Below, piece after piece: positions 1 through 6,829 of a stretch of 64,000 nt of DNA. Within the stretch, counting starts at the first letter, position 1. The number at the start of each line of letters is the position of its first letter. The position numbers and the translations under genes were made by a program. This stretch comes from Cohnella hashimotonis (GTDB lineage Bacteria > Bacillota > Bacilli > Paenibacillales > Paenibacillaceae): NCBI RefSeq assembly GCF_030014955.1, contig NZ_JAGRPV010000001.1, positions 7,316,001 through 7,380,000 of the forward strand, read 5' to 3'. The notes beneath the pieces were generated by a model, which ran no database searches, was not told the DNA's origin, and saw only the letters and a list, made by a program, of their open reading frames with translations.

Positions 1-732
1 TTCGAGGGCCTGACAACGCGAAAGAGTCACCTCGTCCTTGTCGGTCCGCGTCAGCTCGAATACGCCGGCCAAGGGTACGGCGTCGACGGAAAACGCCGAC
101 GTCACGGGGATGGCATACTTGGACAGATACAGATGGCGATACCGGTCGGACTGCAAGCCCAGCTGCTCGATGCTCTCCTGCCACAGCTTCTGCTGCGGAT
201 AGGCCGGCACGACGACCGGCGTTCGGCCGTCCTCGCCGCCGGACGCTATCGCGATCACGTCATCGGTCAGCAACCGGTAGCCGCGGCTTCGGAACGCAGC
301 CGCCAGCGTCGATTTTCCGGCACCGGATTCCCCGATAAAGGCGTAAGCGCGCCCATCGACGACGATTGCGCTGCCATGGAGCGGAAGTATCCGCCGCTGC
401 ATCAGGATCGAACCCATGCACGTGCCGAGCAAGTAGAGCCGGATACGCTCTTCCTCGATGCCCGCCAGGGGCGACACGATCACCTGTCTTCCGTCGCGGA
501 TGCTGTAAACGGCCACTTCAGGCACGTAAAACAAAAACCGGCCGTTCTCGAACGCATAAAAATCGTCCTCTACGTCGGCTGCGCGCCAATCCGCCGACAA
601 ATCTCCGAGCTTGATCTCGACGTCGGCTTCGCAGGCTCCGCCGGTCGTCTCCAAGAGCTCCGGCAGGCGAATTTCGCTTGATATATGAAGGCCGAATGCG
701 TAGTACATCGTTGGCGCGATCTCATTCTTCAT
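1..732 (-). CDS. Lasso-peptide tailoring kinase, HPr-kinase-like (3' end outside window)
   Basis: This is a P-loop kinase of the HPr kinase/phosphorylase fold; relatives in paeninodin-type lasso clusters phosphorylate the C-terminal Ser of the precursor peptide. The first 244 residues are visible, from ATG at 730-732 (preceded by GAGGTG), and the frame is open to base 1. Seen: an N-terminal beta-rich region (residues ~10-90), LPLHGSA (116-122), Walker A GESGAGKST (134-142), and LLTDDV (154-159), which matches the acidic segment after the P-loop in HPr kinases. A true HprK would act on HPr and sit near lgt; here the neighbours are a lasso precursor and cyclase, so a tailoring role is inferred. 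The missing C-terminus should carry the rest of the kinase core. Confidence 0.85.
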   Translation of the reverse strand, partial: MKNEIAPTMYYAFGLHISSEIRLPELLETTGGACEADVEIKLGDLSADWRAADVEDDFYAFENGRFLFYVPEVAVYSIRDGRQVIVSPLAGIEEERIRLYLLGTCMGSILMQRRILPLHGSAIVVDGRAYAFIGESGAGKSTLAAAFRSRGYRLLTDDVIAIASGGEDGRTPVVVPAYPQQKLWQESIEQLGLQSDRYRHLYLSKYAIPVTSAFSVDAVPLAGVFELTRTDKDEVTLSRCQALE

Positions 733-781
733 TAAAAGGGCACCTCGGTTCTGCGGTTTTTTCCCGCTCGCATGCGTCAAA

Positions 782-819
782 CAAGGGCCCTATACATGCT
801 CGATGTAAGAGGGCCCTTG
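782..819 (-). promoter_or_regulatory. Intercistronic hairpin between lasso precursor and kinase
   Basis: A perfect 9-bp inverted repeat (CAAGGGCCC/GGGCCCTTG) with a 20-base loop lies just after the precursor stop. No U-run follows on the minus strand, so it is more likely an mRNA-stabilising or partial attenuation element, raising the precursor-to-enzyme ratio, than a full terminator. Confidence 0.55.
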
Positions 820-834
820 ATCATTTCCATGTAA

Positions 835-972
835 TTAAGAAGCCTCCGGGGCATGGGGATGGCCGTTGTTCGTGCCTTTGCCGTTGCGATCCGGGTACAG
901 GCCGTTCGGTCCGCCGAACGTCTGGTTGACGTCGAGCACTTCGAGCGTAGGTTGATTCCACTCTTTCTTCAT
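835..972 (-). CDS. Lasso peptide precursor (paeninodin-like, 45 aa)
   Basis: This small gene encodes a class II lasso-peptide precursor. ATG at 970-972 follows a strong GGAGGTGA site, and TAA is at 835-837. The leader is 19 residues and carries the Firmicute leader pattern W5-x2-P8-x-L10, ending in Thr18-Phe19, with Thr at the obligatory -2 position. The predicted core is residues 20-45 (bases 838-915): it begins GGPNGLYPD, so Gly1 could bond to Asp9 in a nine-residue macrolactam ring, followed by a 17-residue Gly/Asn/His-rich tail that starts RNGKGTNNGH and ends in Glu-Ala-Ser. The C-terminal Ser fits the adjacent kinase. The remembered paeninodin core has the same layout (A-G-P start, Asp9, terminal Ser). 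It lies 29 bases after the cyclase stop on the same strand. Ring size and cleavage site are inferred. Confidence 0.9.
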   Translation of the reverse strand: MKKEWNQPTLEVLDVNQTFGGPNGLYPDRNGKGTNNGHPHAPEAS

Positions 973-1001
973 CTGGTCTCACCTCCTTCCAAGCGGGAGT
1001 G

Positions 1002-2924
1002 TCAGGCGCCTTGCCGAAGAAACCGGTACACGATCAGACTCTGCATCAGCAATCTCGCATGCCGGTCGAAAGCGCGATCGGGACGAGGCGGATTGCCCAT
1101 CTCCGCCAGCGACAAGCGGACTTGTTCTACGTTCAGCAGCCCCGAGGCCCGGGAATCGTCGCATAGCCGGCGCAGCTCCTCCGACATCTCGTCCCAAGCG
1201 GGAAGCACGCGGTGGATCCAATCCGCCCCCTGTACGCCCCGGACGCGTTGATTCAGCCGGACGGAATCGGGCAGATAACCGGCGGTCGCCCGCCGGACGA
1301 GCGCGCGGTCCATGCCGCCCTGCACGTACTGTTCGACAGGCACGGACAGGCAGAACCGGACGACCCGCGGGTCGCAGGTCGGGTCCCTCTCCCGGACGGC
1401 ATATCGCAGCGACAGCTTGGTCGATGACGTTCCCTGATGGTTCAAGATCGACAGGTTGTCGAACTGATACGTCCGCGCGTCGAATTCGTTCATCCAGGCG
1501 TCCGTCAGTCCGACGTCGTGCCCCTTCAGCCTGTCGAATACACCGGTGCGCGCCGCCAGGTCCGGGTGAATCAGCATCGGGATGCCCGCCAGCGGCTTCG
1601 GGGCCGGATTCGCGAACGCCAGTCTTCCGATATAGGGAAGGAGCCGCGACCGGCCGACGCGAACGTTTTTGCCGTATTGCGACAGCTCGCGGTACAACCG
1701 CACCCAGCGCAGCCGCCGCAGGAGAAGGGCGTAATAGTCCATCGCCGGCCCCCATGAGATGGAGTAATTGCCGTTGCCGCCATGCAGCAGGACGCCGACA
1801 TCCTGTTTGCTCGCTTGCGCGAGAATGCCCTTGAACCAGTAAGAATTTTCAAAAAATTTATAAGGCGCTTCCATTAATGCCAGCAGATCGTCGATTTCCT
1901 CAAAGGAATTGTGCTTCGCGAAGTCCATGTAGCTGTGCGAGAGCGTGCCCACGTGATCCACGATATCCCGGATGAAAGGCGTCTCGTCGGCTGCCATGCT
2001 CCGCGGGGTCCAGTCCGCGAAGTCCGAACGCGGGACATAGCTGTATGTATGCAGCGTCTTGCCTTGCTCGCGCAGCGGCGCTGCCGCGAAGCTCACGACG
2101 GCTCCCGAGTCCAGCCCGCCGCTTAAGCTCGCGCCGACGTTCCGGCTTGTCCGAAGCCTCGAGACGACGGCCTCCCTGAACACCTCGCGGAACGCTTCCT
2201 CGTACTCGCCGCTCGACCGCAGCTTCAGCTTGGGCACATCGGCCGTCAAAGAGCCGTAGCGCCGTACCTTCAAGCTGCCCTGCTCGACGGTAAAGGCATG
2301 CGCAGGCGGAATCTGGCCGATCTGGCGGTACACCGTGGAGCGAACGTCGATCGTATCCAGGATGATCGGGATCGCGAGGAACTCGGCCAGCCAGGACTCG
2401 TCCAGCTCCCGGCCGACGCCGGGCAGCGCAAGCAGCGGATTCATCACCGTGCAAAAAGCAAACCGCCCCGGCCGATGAACGTAATACAACGTTCGGCTTC
2501 CCGCCAGATCTCTGGCTCCGAACAGCCGGCGTCTCCGTTCGTCCCACAGGACGAAGGCGAAGTCGCCGATCAGATAACCCGGCGCCTCCTCTCCCCACTT
2601 GCGGTACGCCGCCAGGATCAGGTCGCTGTCCGTCATCCGCTCCCGACGGGCACGCTCGACCTGCAGCCGGCCGAATAGCTCCTCCCTGTTGTCGAGGATC
2701 GCGTCCGCGGCGATAACGAGCTCCTGCCCTTCCTCCCGGCAGGGCTGCCGGTCGTACGCCGACTCGGGCGCGAACCACTGCGCATGGCAGCCCATGAACA
2801 CGTGCCGGTCATGCCAGGTACGCACATGATGGGCCGGATATTTCTCCAGCGCCTTCATCATCAGACCCGCCGCTTCAATGGAGACAGGCTCATGCTCGTT
2901 TAGCAAACCGGCTATAGCGCTCAT
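1002..2924 (-). CDS. Lasso-peptide cyclase (asparagine-synthetase-like, C protein)
   Basis: Protein of 640 aa with asparagine synthetase B architecture: an N-terminal Ntn-type glutaminase-like domain (~1-220) and a C-terminal ATP-pyrophosphatase domain (~235-640) with SGGLDSG at 268-274. It starts Met-Ser-Ala rather than Met-Cys-Gly, so the nucleophilic Cys needed to hydrolyse glutamine is absent, as in lasso cyclases, which adenylate the ring Asp/Glu side chain and close it on the core's amino group. Together with the precursor and kinase downstream this makes lasso cyclase the best call over true AsnB. ATG at 2922-2924 has an AGGAGAG site. It is the first gene of the visible operon; having the cyclase before the precursor is an unusual order. 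Confidence 0.88.
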   Translation of the reverse strand: MSAIAGLLNEHEPVSIEAAGLMMKALEKYPAHHVRTWHDRHVFMGCHAQWFAPESAYDRQPCREEGQELVIAADAILDNREELFGRLQVERARRERMTDSDLILAAYRKWGEEAPGYLIGDFAFVLWDERRRRLFGARDLAGSRTLYYVHRPGRFAFCTVMNPLLALPGVGRELDESWLAEFLAIPIILDTIDVRSTVYRQIGQIPPAHAFTVEQGSLKVRRYGSLTADVPKLKLRSSGEYEEAFREVFREAVVSRLRTSRNVGASLSGGLDSGAVVSFAAAPLREQGKTLHTYSYVPRSDFADWTPRSMAADETPFIRDIVDHVGTLSHSYMDFAKHNSFEEIDDLLALMEAPYKFFENSYWFKGILAQASKQDVGVLLHGGNGNYSISWGPAMDYYALLLRRLRWVRLYRELSQYGKNVRVGRSRLLPYIGRLAFANPAPKPLAGIPMLIHPDLAARTGVFDRLKGHDVGLTDAWMNEFDARTYQFDNLSILNHQGTSSTKLSLRYAVRERDPTCDPRVVRFCLSVPVEQYVQGGMDRALVRRATAGYLPDSVRLNQRVRGVQGADWIHRVLPAWDEMSEELRRLCDDSRASGLLNVEQVRLSLAEMGNPPRPDRAFDRHARLLMQSLIVYRFLRQGA

Positions 2925-2956
2925 AACTCTCCTATCTTGGACGTAATCGCAATTTC

Positions 2957-3041
2957 CTTGGGGCCAATTATATCAGCATCGAATTTTGAATGTTGTCGCT
3001 TTTTGTCTTGGGGCTTATTATATCAATTTCGACAAAAATGC
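2957..3041 (-). promoter_or_regulatory. Tandem extended -10 promoters of the lasso operon
   Basis: Two near-identical blocks lie exactly 50 bp apart upstream of the cyclase. Each contains, on the minus strand, TGATATAAT (an extended -10, TGnTATAAT) followed by GGCCCCAAG or AGCCCCAAG. The -10 hexamers are at 2967-2972 and 3017-3022. No good -35 hexamer is present, which fits extended -10 promoters or dependence on an activator. The repeated CCCCAAG just downstream of both could be a regulator site. Confidence 0.55.
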
Positions 3042-3341
3042 AAATGCCGCGGGAGGAGTAGCCGGGGATAGCGGATAGTAGTACGGACAGGGCAAAAAGG
3101 CGTTGCGGGGAGGTTTCCGCTTCGCCTGTTATCAATATATTTCCAGCAAACTCTGGCGAAAACGTTCCCCAGTGCATGCATGACGATAGCTGGACAATCG
3201 CCTCGGGTTCCCCAGCTCCTCGTTCCCATTGCTGCTGCGACCATGAGCTGGCCGTCCATCGATAACTTTGATCGCTCTATCGGAAATGCGGGATAACGGT
3301 TGCGGCGCTTTCCATGTTACGTTGAAGGAAATCAGGCGACA
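3042..3341. other. Intergenic region with no recognisable gene
   Basis: About 300 bases lie between the lasso promoters and the divergent DapA-family gene. Short open frames occur on both strands but lack ribosome sites and recognisable products. It presumably holds the promoter of the rightward gene; no convincing -35/-10 pair was found. Confidence 0.4.
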
Positions 3342-3361
3342 TGAGGAGATGAAGGGACGCG

Positions 3362-4249
3362 ATGATGAGCGAACAGCACCTACATGGAATATTCGTACCC
3401 ACAGTTACGCCGTTTACGGCGGACGAAGAGATAGATCCGGTATCCTGCAGGCGCTATGTGGATCGGCTGCTGGCCTATGACATTCAGGGCTTGGTCGTCG
3501 GCGGCACGACAGGCGAATCGCCCACGCTCTCTTGGGATGAAGCGGCCTCGCTATTGCGCATGACGCAGGAAGCCGTCCGGGAAAAAGGAAGTCGGATACC
3601 GGTCGTGGTGGGCACAGGTACGAGCAGCACTGCCGCTTCAGTCAAGCGGACGGAGGACGCGGGAAGACTTGGCGCCGATGCCGTCCTAGTCGTCGTTCCA
3701 TATTACAGCCGCCCTTCGCAGGAAGGCATACTGGCGCATTTCCGCCGCGTATCGCAGGTTGGCGTGCCCGTCATCGTTTATGAGATTCCGTCCCGAACCG
3801 GCACGAGGCTGAGCGTAGATACGGCCCGCCGAATCATGGAGCTGGATGGCGTCATCGGCATGAAGGACAGCACGGGCGACACCTCTCTGCTCGAGGCGCT
3901 CGTGCAGACGACCTCGAAGCCGGTGCTATGCGGTGAGGACCAACGTCTCTTCGATATGCTGGGTCGGGGCGCCCGGGGCGGCATCCTCGCCTCGGCGAAC
4001 ATAAAGACGGATGTCTTCGTCGATATGTATCGCAGGTTCGAGCGGGGAGATACGAAAGGAGCCGCCCAAGCGTTCACGACTGTGCTGCCCTGGATGGAGC
4101 GACTGTTCAGCGAACCGAATCCCGCGCCGCTCAAGTGGCTCCTGGCCCGTCAGGGCATCATCGCTTCCGATTCGCTGCGGCTGCCGATGAGTCCGATCTC
4201 GCAGACGCTTCGCACGGAGCTGGAGGTATTGCTTCAGGCGTCGTCATAA
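3362..4249 (+). CDS. DapA-family aldolase (4-hydroxy-tetrahydrodipicolinate synthase-like)
   Basis: Class I aldolase of the DHDPS/N-acetylneuraminate lyase superfamily, 295 aa (usual ~290-300), a single TIM barrel. Seen: the GGTTGES pyruvate-binding loop (47-53), Tyr140 in VIVYEIPSRTG and the Schiff-base Lys168 in GMKDSTG. The R-T-G after the catalytic Tyr fits DHDPS-type enzymes. The start is ATG 3362 (ATG 3365 also possible) after AGGAG/GAAGGG. DHDPS makes the lysine/dipicolinate precursor from pyruvate and aspartate semialdehyde, but there are no dap neighbours, so a paralogue acting on another 2-keto acid is possible. It is transcribed away from the lasso operon and ends before a terminator that serves the opposite gene. 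Confidence 0.85.
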   Translation: MMSEQHLHGIFVPTVTPFTADEEIDPVSCRRYVDRLLAYDIQGLVVGGTTGESPTLSWDEAASLLRMTQEAVREKGSRIPVVVGTGTSSTAASVKRTEDAGRLGADAVLVVVPYYSRPSQEGILAHFRRVSQVGVPVIVYEIPSRTGTRLSVDTARRIMELDGVIGMKDSTGDTSLLEALVQTTSKPVLCGEDQRLFDMLGRGARGGILASANIKTDVFVDMYRRFERGDTKGAAQAFTTVLPWMERLFSEPNPAPLKWLLARQGIIASDSLRLPMSPISQTLRTELEVLLQASS

Positions 4250-4280
4250 AAAAATCGCCGGGGCTGTATGCTCCGGCGAT
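4248..4280 (-). terminator. Rho-independent terminator of the PHP phosphatase gene
   Basis: On the minus strand, ATCGCCGG and CCGGCGAT form an 8-bp GC-rich stem with an 11-base loop followed by a run of seven T's. It terminates the leftward gene ending at 4363; no T-run follows on the plus strand. Confidence 0.8.
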
Positions 4281-4362
4281 CCATTCTCTCGCATGTCCTT
4301 CTTCTCCTGGCTTCGTGATTCCCCTAGCTTCGTGCTTCCCTGGATTCGTGCTTCCCCTGACG

Positions 4363-5070
4363 TCAATCGGCCAGGATGCTGCGCATCCGCGCCTCCAGCT
4401 CCGCCCTCGCCCGGGCGCCGGCGACTTCCTCGAATATCGCCATGCCCGCACTGAGATTAGGCTTCCGGTTCACGTTGTGCGCGTCGGTCGCAAGCGTATG
4501 CGCATGTCCCGCCGCAATAAGCGCACGCCCGTACTGCTGCGCCTCCGGACCGAAATTGCCGACGAGGCTGTCCGCCGATACCTGCGTCCACAGTCCGAGC
4601 TCGATCAGCTGCGGCAGCAGCTCCGGATCGTCCCTGAAGAACGGATGCCGCTCCGGGTGCGCCATGACCGGCGTTACGCCCGCGTCGAGCAACCGCTGCA
4701 CGATCTCCGGCGTAGCCGGATCGTAGCCGGTCCAGCGCTGCTCGAAGAGCAGATGCGTGCCCGGCCGGCCCAGAAGCGCGAACGAGCGGTTCCTTCGATG
4801 CTCGTCGAAGAACGCCGCGCTCACCAACTGGACTTCGTTGCCCGGATGCAGTCGGATATCGACGCCCTGCCTGTCCAGCTCGCGCTCCAGCTCTTCCAAC
4901 TTGCGGTGCACGACGTCGGACATCGTGAGGTACAAGCCGTTGAAGTGAGGCGTCACGACGATATCCCGTATGCCGTCCTCATAGGCGATCCGCGCCATCG
5001 CCACGGACTCGGCCAGATCCTTCGCGCCGTCGTCCACGCCATGCAAGATGTGGCAGTGTATATCGATCAT
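4363..5070 (-). CDS. CpsB/YwqE-type tyrosine-protein phosphatase (PHP domain)
   Basis: Metal-dependent PHP-fold phosphatase of 235 aa, the size of CpsB/YwqE. Metal ligands are visible: DIHCHIL at the N-terminus with GVDDG, TPHFNG near 40, a glutamate in HPGNE, HPERH near 137 and TDAHN near 193. Relatives dephosphorylate bacterial tyrosine kinases (CpsD/YwqD) and thereby control exopolysaccharide export and chain length. No kinase or capsule gene adjoins it, so the partner is presumably elsewhere. ATG at 5070 follows GGGAGGTG. Monocistronic, with its own terminator. Confidence 0.88.
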   Translation of the reverse strand: MIDIHCHILHGVDDGAKDLAESVAMARIAYEDGIRDIVVTPHFNGLYLTMSDVVHRKLEELERELDRQGVDIRLHPGNEVQLVSAAFFDEHRRNRSFALLGRPGTHLLFEQRWTGYDPATPEIVQRLLDAGVTPVMAHPERHPFFRDDPELLPQLIELGLWTQVSADSLVGNFGPEAQQYGRALIAAGHAHTLATDAHNVNRKPNLSAGMAIFEEVAGARARAELEARMRSILAD

Positions 5071-5142
5071 GTCAGCACCTCCCTTGTATTTTCCCTATGT
5101 TAGCAGACGGCTCCGCGAGGGACAAGGTACGACATCATGGGT

Positions 5143-5802
5143 TTATACACCTGCCAGCCAGCTTCGGCAATCCGATGCCAGCTCCTGAAGCTCGTTGAAC
5201 AGTACGCCCGCATGGTATCCGTCGCAAACCGCATGATGGAGCTGCGCCGACACAGGCAGCCAAAGCTTGTCGTGTTGCCGATCGTATTTTCCCATCGTAA
5301 AGATCGGAAGCAGGAAGTTGCCCTCGCCGTAAATGTTCAGATTAAATCCCGTAAAGTTCACCCAGGGGATGCTGGAGATCGGAAAGGTATTCGGCGGTTC
5401 GTCGGGGCAAGGAAACAGCTGTCTCGCGTGTTTGTACCGTTCTGTTTCTTGCAGGCAGCGCTTGTAAAAGGCACCGAAATCCTCGCTATACGGCGTCCAG
5501 ATGCTCGAGAAGGTACTGTCCTCCTCATGAAAAATCGTGAAGCTCGGCGACATCCGCTCCCATATGCCCAGCCTGCCTTCGGAATCGAAGCAGGTCCTGA
5601 ACTCGGGATGGCGATTCACCGCCGTCGCGATCATATGGATCAGGGCAGGATATAGCTTGACGTTCTTGCGCTTAAGCTCCGCTTGTAAAATAGCGATGTC
5701 GATGTTCGCGGTCATGCTGTACGTGCAGCGTACCCGATTCATATAATGTTCGAAATAGGGTTTTCGGCTCCACGTTTCCATGGATATGGGATGAAATTTC
5801 AT
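5143..5802 (-). CDS. cat: Type A chloramphenicol O-acetyltransferase
   Basis: Trimeric acetyl-CoA-dependent acetyltransferase that inactivates chloramphenicol; 219 aa, the classical CAT length. The N-terminus MKFHPISMETW aligns with the usual CAT start, and the active-site motif HHAVCDGYH is at 189-197. The frame stays open upstream, but the start is ATG 5800-5802, preceded by a strong AGGAGGG. That ribosome site is buried in a perfect hairpin preceded by a 9-codon leader ORF, the arrangement of drug-inducible cat genes. It is downstream of a methyltransferase and a short remnant on the same strand. A chromosomal CAT of unproven drug range (CatB/Vat-unlike, clearly type A). Confidence 0.88.
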   Translation of the reverse strand: MKFHPISMETWSRKPYFEHYMNRVRCTYSMTANIDIAILQAELKRKNVKLYPALIHMIATAVNRHPEFRTCFDSEGRLGIWERMSPSFTIFHEEDSTFSSIWTPYSEDFGAFYKRCLQETERYKHARQLFPCPDEPPNTFPISSIPWVNFTGFNLNIYGEGNFLLPIFTMGKYDRQHDKLWLPVSAQLHHAVCDGYHAGVLFNELQELASDCRSWLAGV

Positions 5803-5810
5803 TGTTTTCG

Positions 5811-5840
5811 CCCTCCTAAAATAATTGGATTTTAGGAGGG
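5811..5840 (-). promoter_or_regulatory. Hairpin sequestering the cat ribosome-binding site
   Basis: A perfect 12-bp stem (CCCTCCTAAAAT / ATTTTAGGAGGG) with a 6-base loop. The 3' arm in the mRNA contains the AGGAGGG site of cat; the 5' arm overlaps the last codons and stop of the leader ORF. A ribosome stalled in the leader would open the stem and free the cat site, as in cat-86/pC194 translational attenuation. Confidence 0.8.
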
Positions 5841-5861
5841 CACATCGACTGCTTTGATCAT
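5832..5861 (-). CDS. cat leader peptide (9 codons, MIKAVDVPS)
   Basis: A short ORF, ATG 5859-5861 to TAA 5832-5834, ends inside the 5' arm of the cat hairpin. Known cat leaders are also nine codons long and stall at about codon 6 with the drug; here that is the Asp codon, and a ribosome there would cover the 5' arm. The ribosome site is weak (GAGG 13 bases upstream), and the peptide sequence differs from the classical leaders, so the call rests mainly on position and length. Confidence 0.55.
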   Translation of the reverse strand: MIKAVDVPS

Positions 5862-5887
5862 ATCCGTTCACGTCCCTCGTTATTGTC

Positions 5888-5998
5888 TCACCGAAGTATC
5901 TGTCGCGTATAAAACGCATCGAAATTTGCCCGATCATTCGCTTGCTTTAGCGCGTCCATCTTGACCGCATCCAAGTAGCCTACGCATATGAACTTCAT
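5888..5998 (-). pseudogene. Truncated YCII/DGPF-domain remnant (36 codons)
   Basis: This 36-codon frame starts MKFICVGYLDAVKMDA, which resembles the N-terminus of YCII-related (DGPF) proteins of ~110-140 aa, and stops early with TGA at 5888-5890. Its ATG overlaps the methyltransferase stop (ATGA), so it was probably once translated by coupling. It appears cut off where the cat control region begins, suggesting that cat replaced its 3' part. The family assignment is tentative because so little is left. Confidence 0.4.
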
Positions 5999-6771
5999 AT
6001 CCGAATCCCTCCCGGTTCATGGGCGAGCCTCGCCTTTATTGTAAATCGTTTCGCATTCGTGCGGATCCCTTTTTCTGTCCGGTTGTCTTCCATGAAGGCG
6101 CGAAGAACCTCGAAGTCTTCCTTTTCATGCCCGAAGCTGGGAATGATCGGCGTATGCTTCAAAAGAAAGATCAAGTCCTCAGGTGTCCGGTAGTACTCCT
6201 CCGTATCGAATTCCATGGACTGGATGTCCATAAATCCCGCCTCCGCCAACGCCAGCTCGTATTTACGCAGCAGCGTCCCGTCCGTTTCTTCATAACTCTG
6301 TCCTCGGCCGAAGGCCTGCTTCAAATTGAGCTTATCGCCCTCGGCGACCTGCTGGGTGATGAATACACCGTCGGGGGATAGCACCCTAGCTACTTGACTT
6401 GCATTGAATCCGGCATGACGACATGTCACGATATCAAAAAAACGTTCGGGAAAATCGAGTCGCTCGGCGTCCATTTGTACAAAACGCACGTTTGCGGCAC
6501 CGACTTGTGCCAGATTCGCTTGCGCCGTCCGAATCATTCCGCTTGAACGATCGATTCCCACCAGCAGCAGTGCCGCATCGCGGATGTCCAGAACTGCCTC
6601 GCCGCCTCCGGTGCCGATGTCCAGCAGCAGATCGGATGGCCTGCACGCCCGTTTGACCTCTTCATAGATGTCGGCTCGCGCTCCCTCCGTCAGCACCTTC
6701 AGCTTGCTGAAGTCCCAGCCGTTCGACAGCCCGACGCGATCGTAGAACGCTTTGTATTCCGCTTCATTCAC
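5995..6771 (-). CDS. Class I SAM-dependent methyltransferase
   Basis: 258-aa Rossmann-fold methyltransferase. Motif I is LLDIGTGGGEAVL (~48-60), followed by an acidic residue in GIDRSSGM and by QMDAERLDFP and FDIVTCRHAGF, typical of UbiE/Methyltransf_11 proteins. The substrate cannot be read from the sequence. It starts at GTG 6769-6771 behind AAGGCGG, is 58 bases after a MerR gene on the same strand, and overlaps the next frame by ATGA. The MerR-methyltransferase-cat order suggests a small resistance or detoxification unit, but that is inference. Confidence 0.85.
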   Translation of the reverse strand: MNEAEYKAFYDRVGLSNGWDFSKLKVLTEGARADIYEEVKRACRPSDLLLDIGTGGGEAVLDIRDAALLLVGIDRSSGMIRTAQANLAQVGAANVRFVQMDAERLDFPERFFDIVTCRHAGFNASQVARVLSPDGVFITQQVAEGDKLNLKQAFGRGQSYEETDGTLLRKYELALAEAGFMDIQSMEFDTEEYYRTPEDLIFLLKHTPIIPSFGHEKEDFEVLRAFMEDNRTEKGIRTNAKRFTIKARLAHEPGGIRI

Positions 6772-6829
6772 GATTGATCCGCCTTTCGGACGAGGCTCTC
6801 TCTTAACGATAAGGCCATCCGCGTTTACG

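Noticed and set aside
1002..2924. Ordinary asparagine synthetase
   Set aside because: The N-terminal catalytic Cys is replaced (Met-Ser-Ala) and the next two genes are a lasso precursor and kinase.
2968..3177. 69-codon open frame on the minus strand before the cyclase as a second precursor
   Set aside because: It has no ribosome site, no leader motif, no ring Asp/Glu at position 8 or 9, and it overlaps the promoter repeats.
3362..4249. DapA-family gene as part of the lasso cluster
   Set aside because: It is on the opposite strand, 320 bases beyond the lasso promoters, with no known role in lasso maturation.
5143..5861. cat carried on a mobile element
   Set aside because: No transposase, terminal inverted repeat or integrase was found nearby; only a truncated neighbour hints at insertion.
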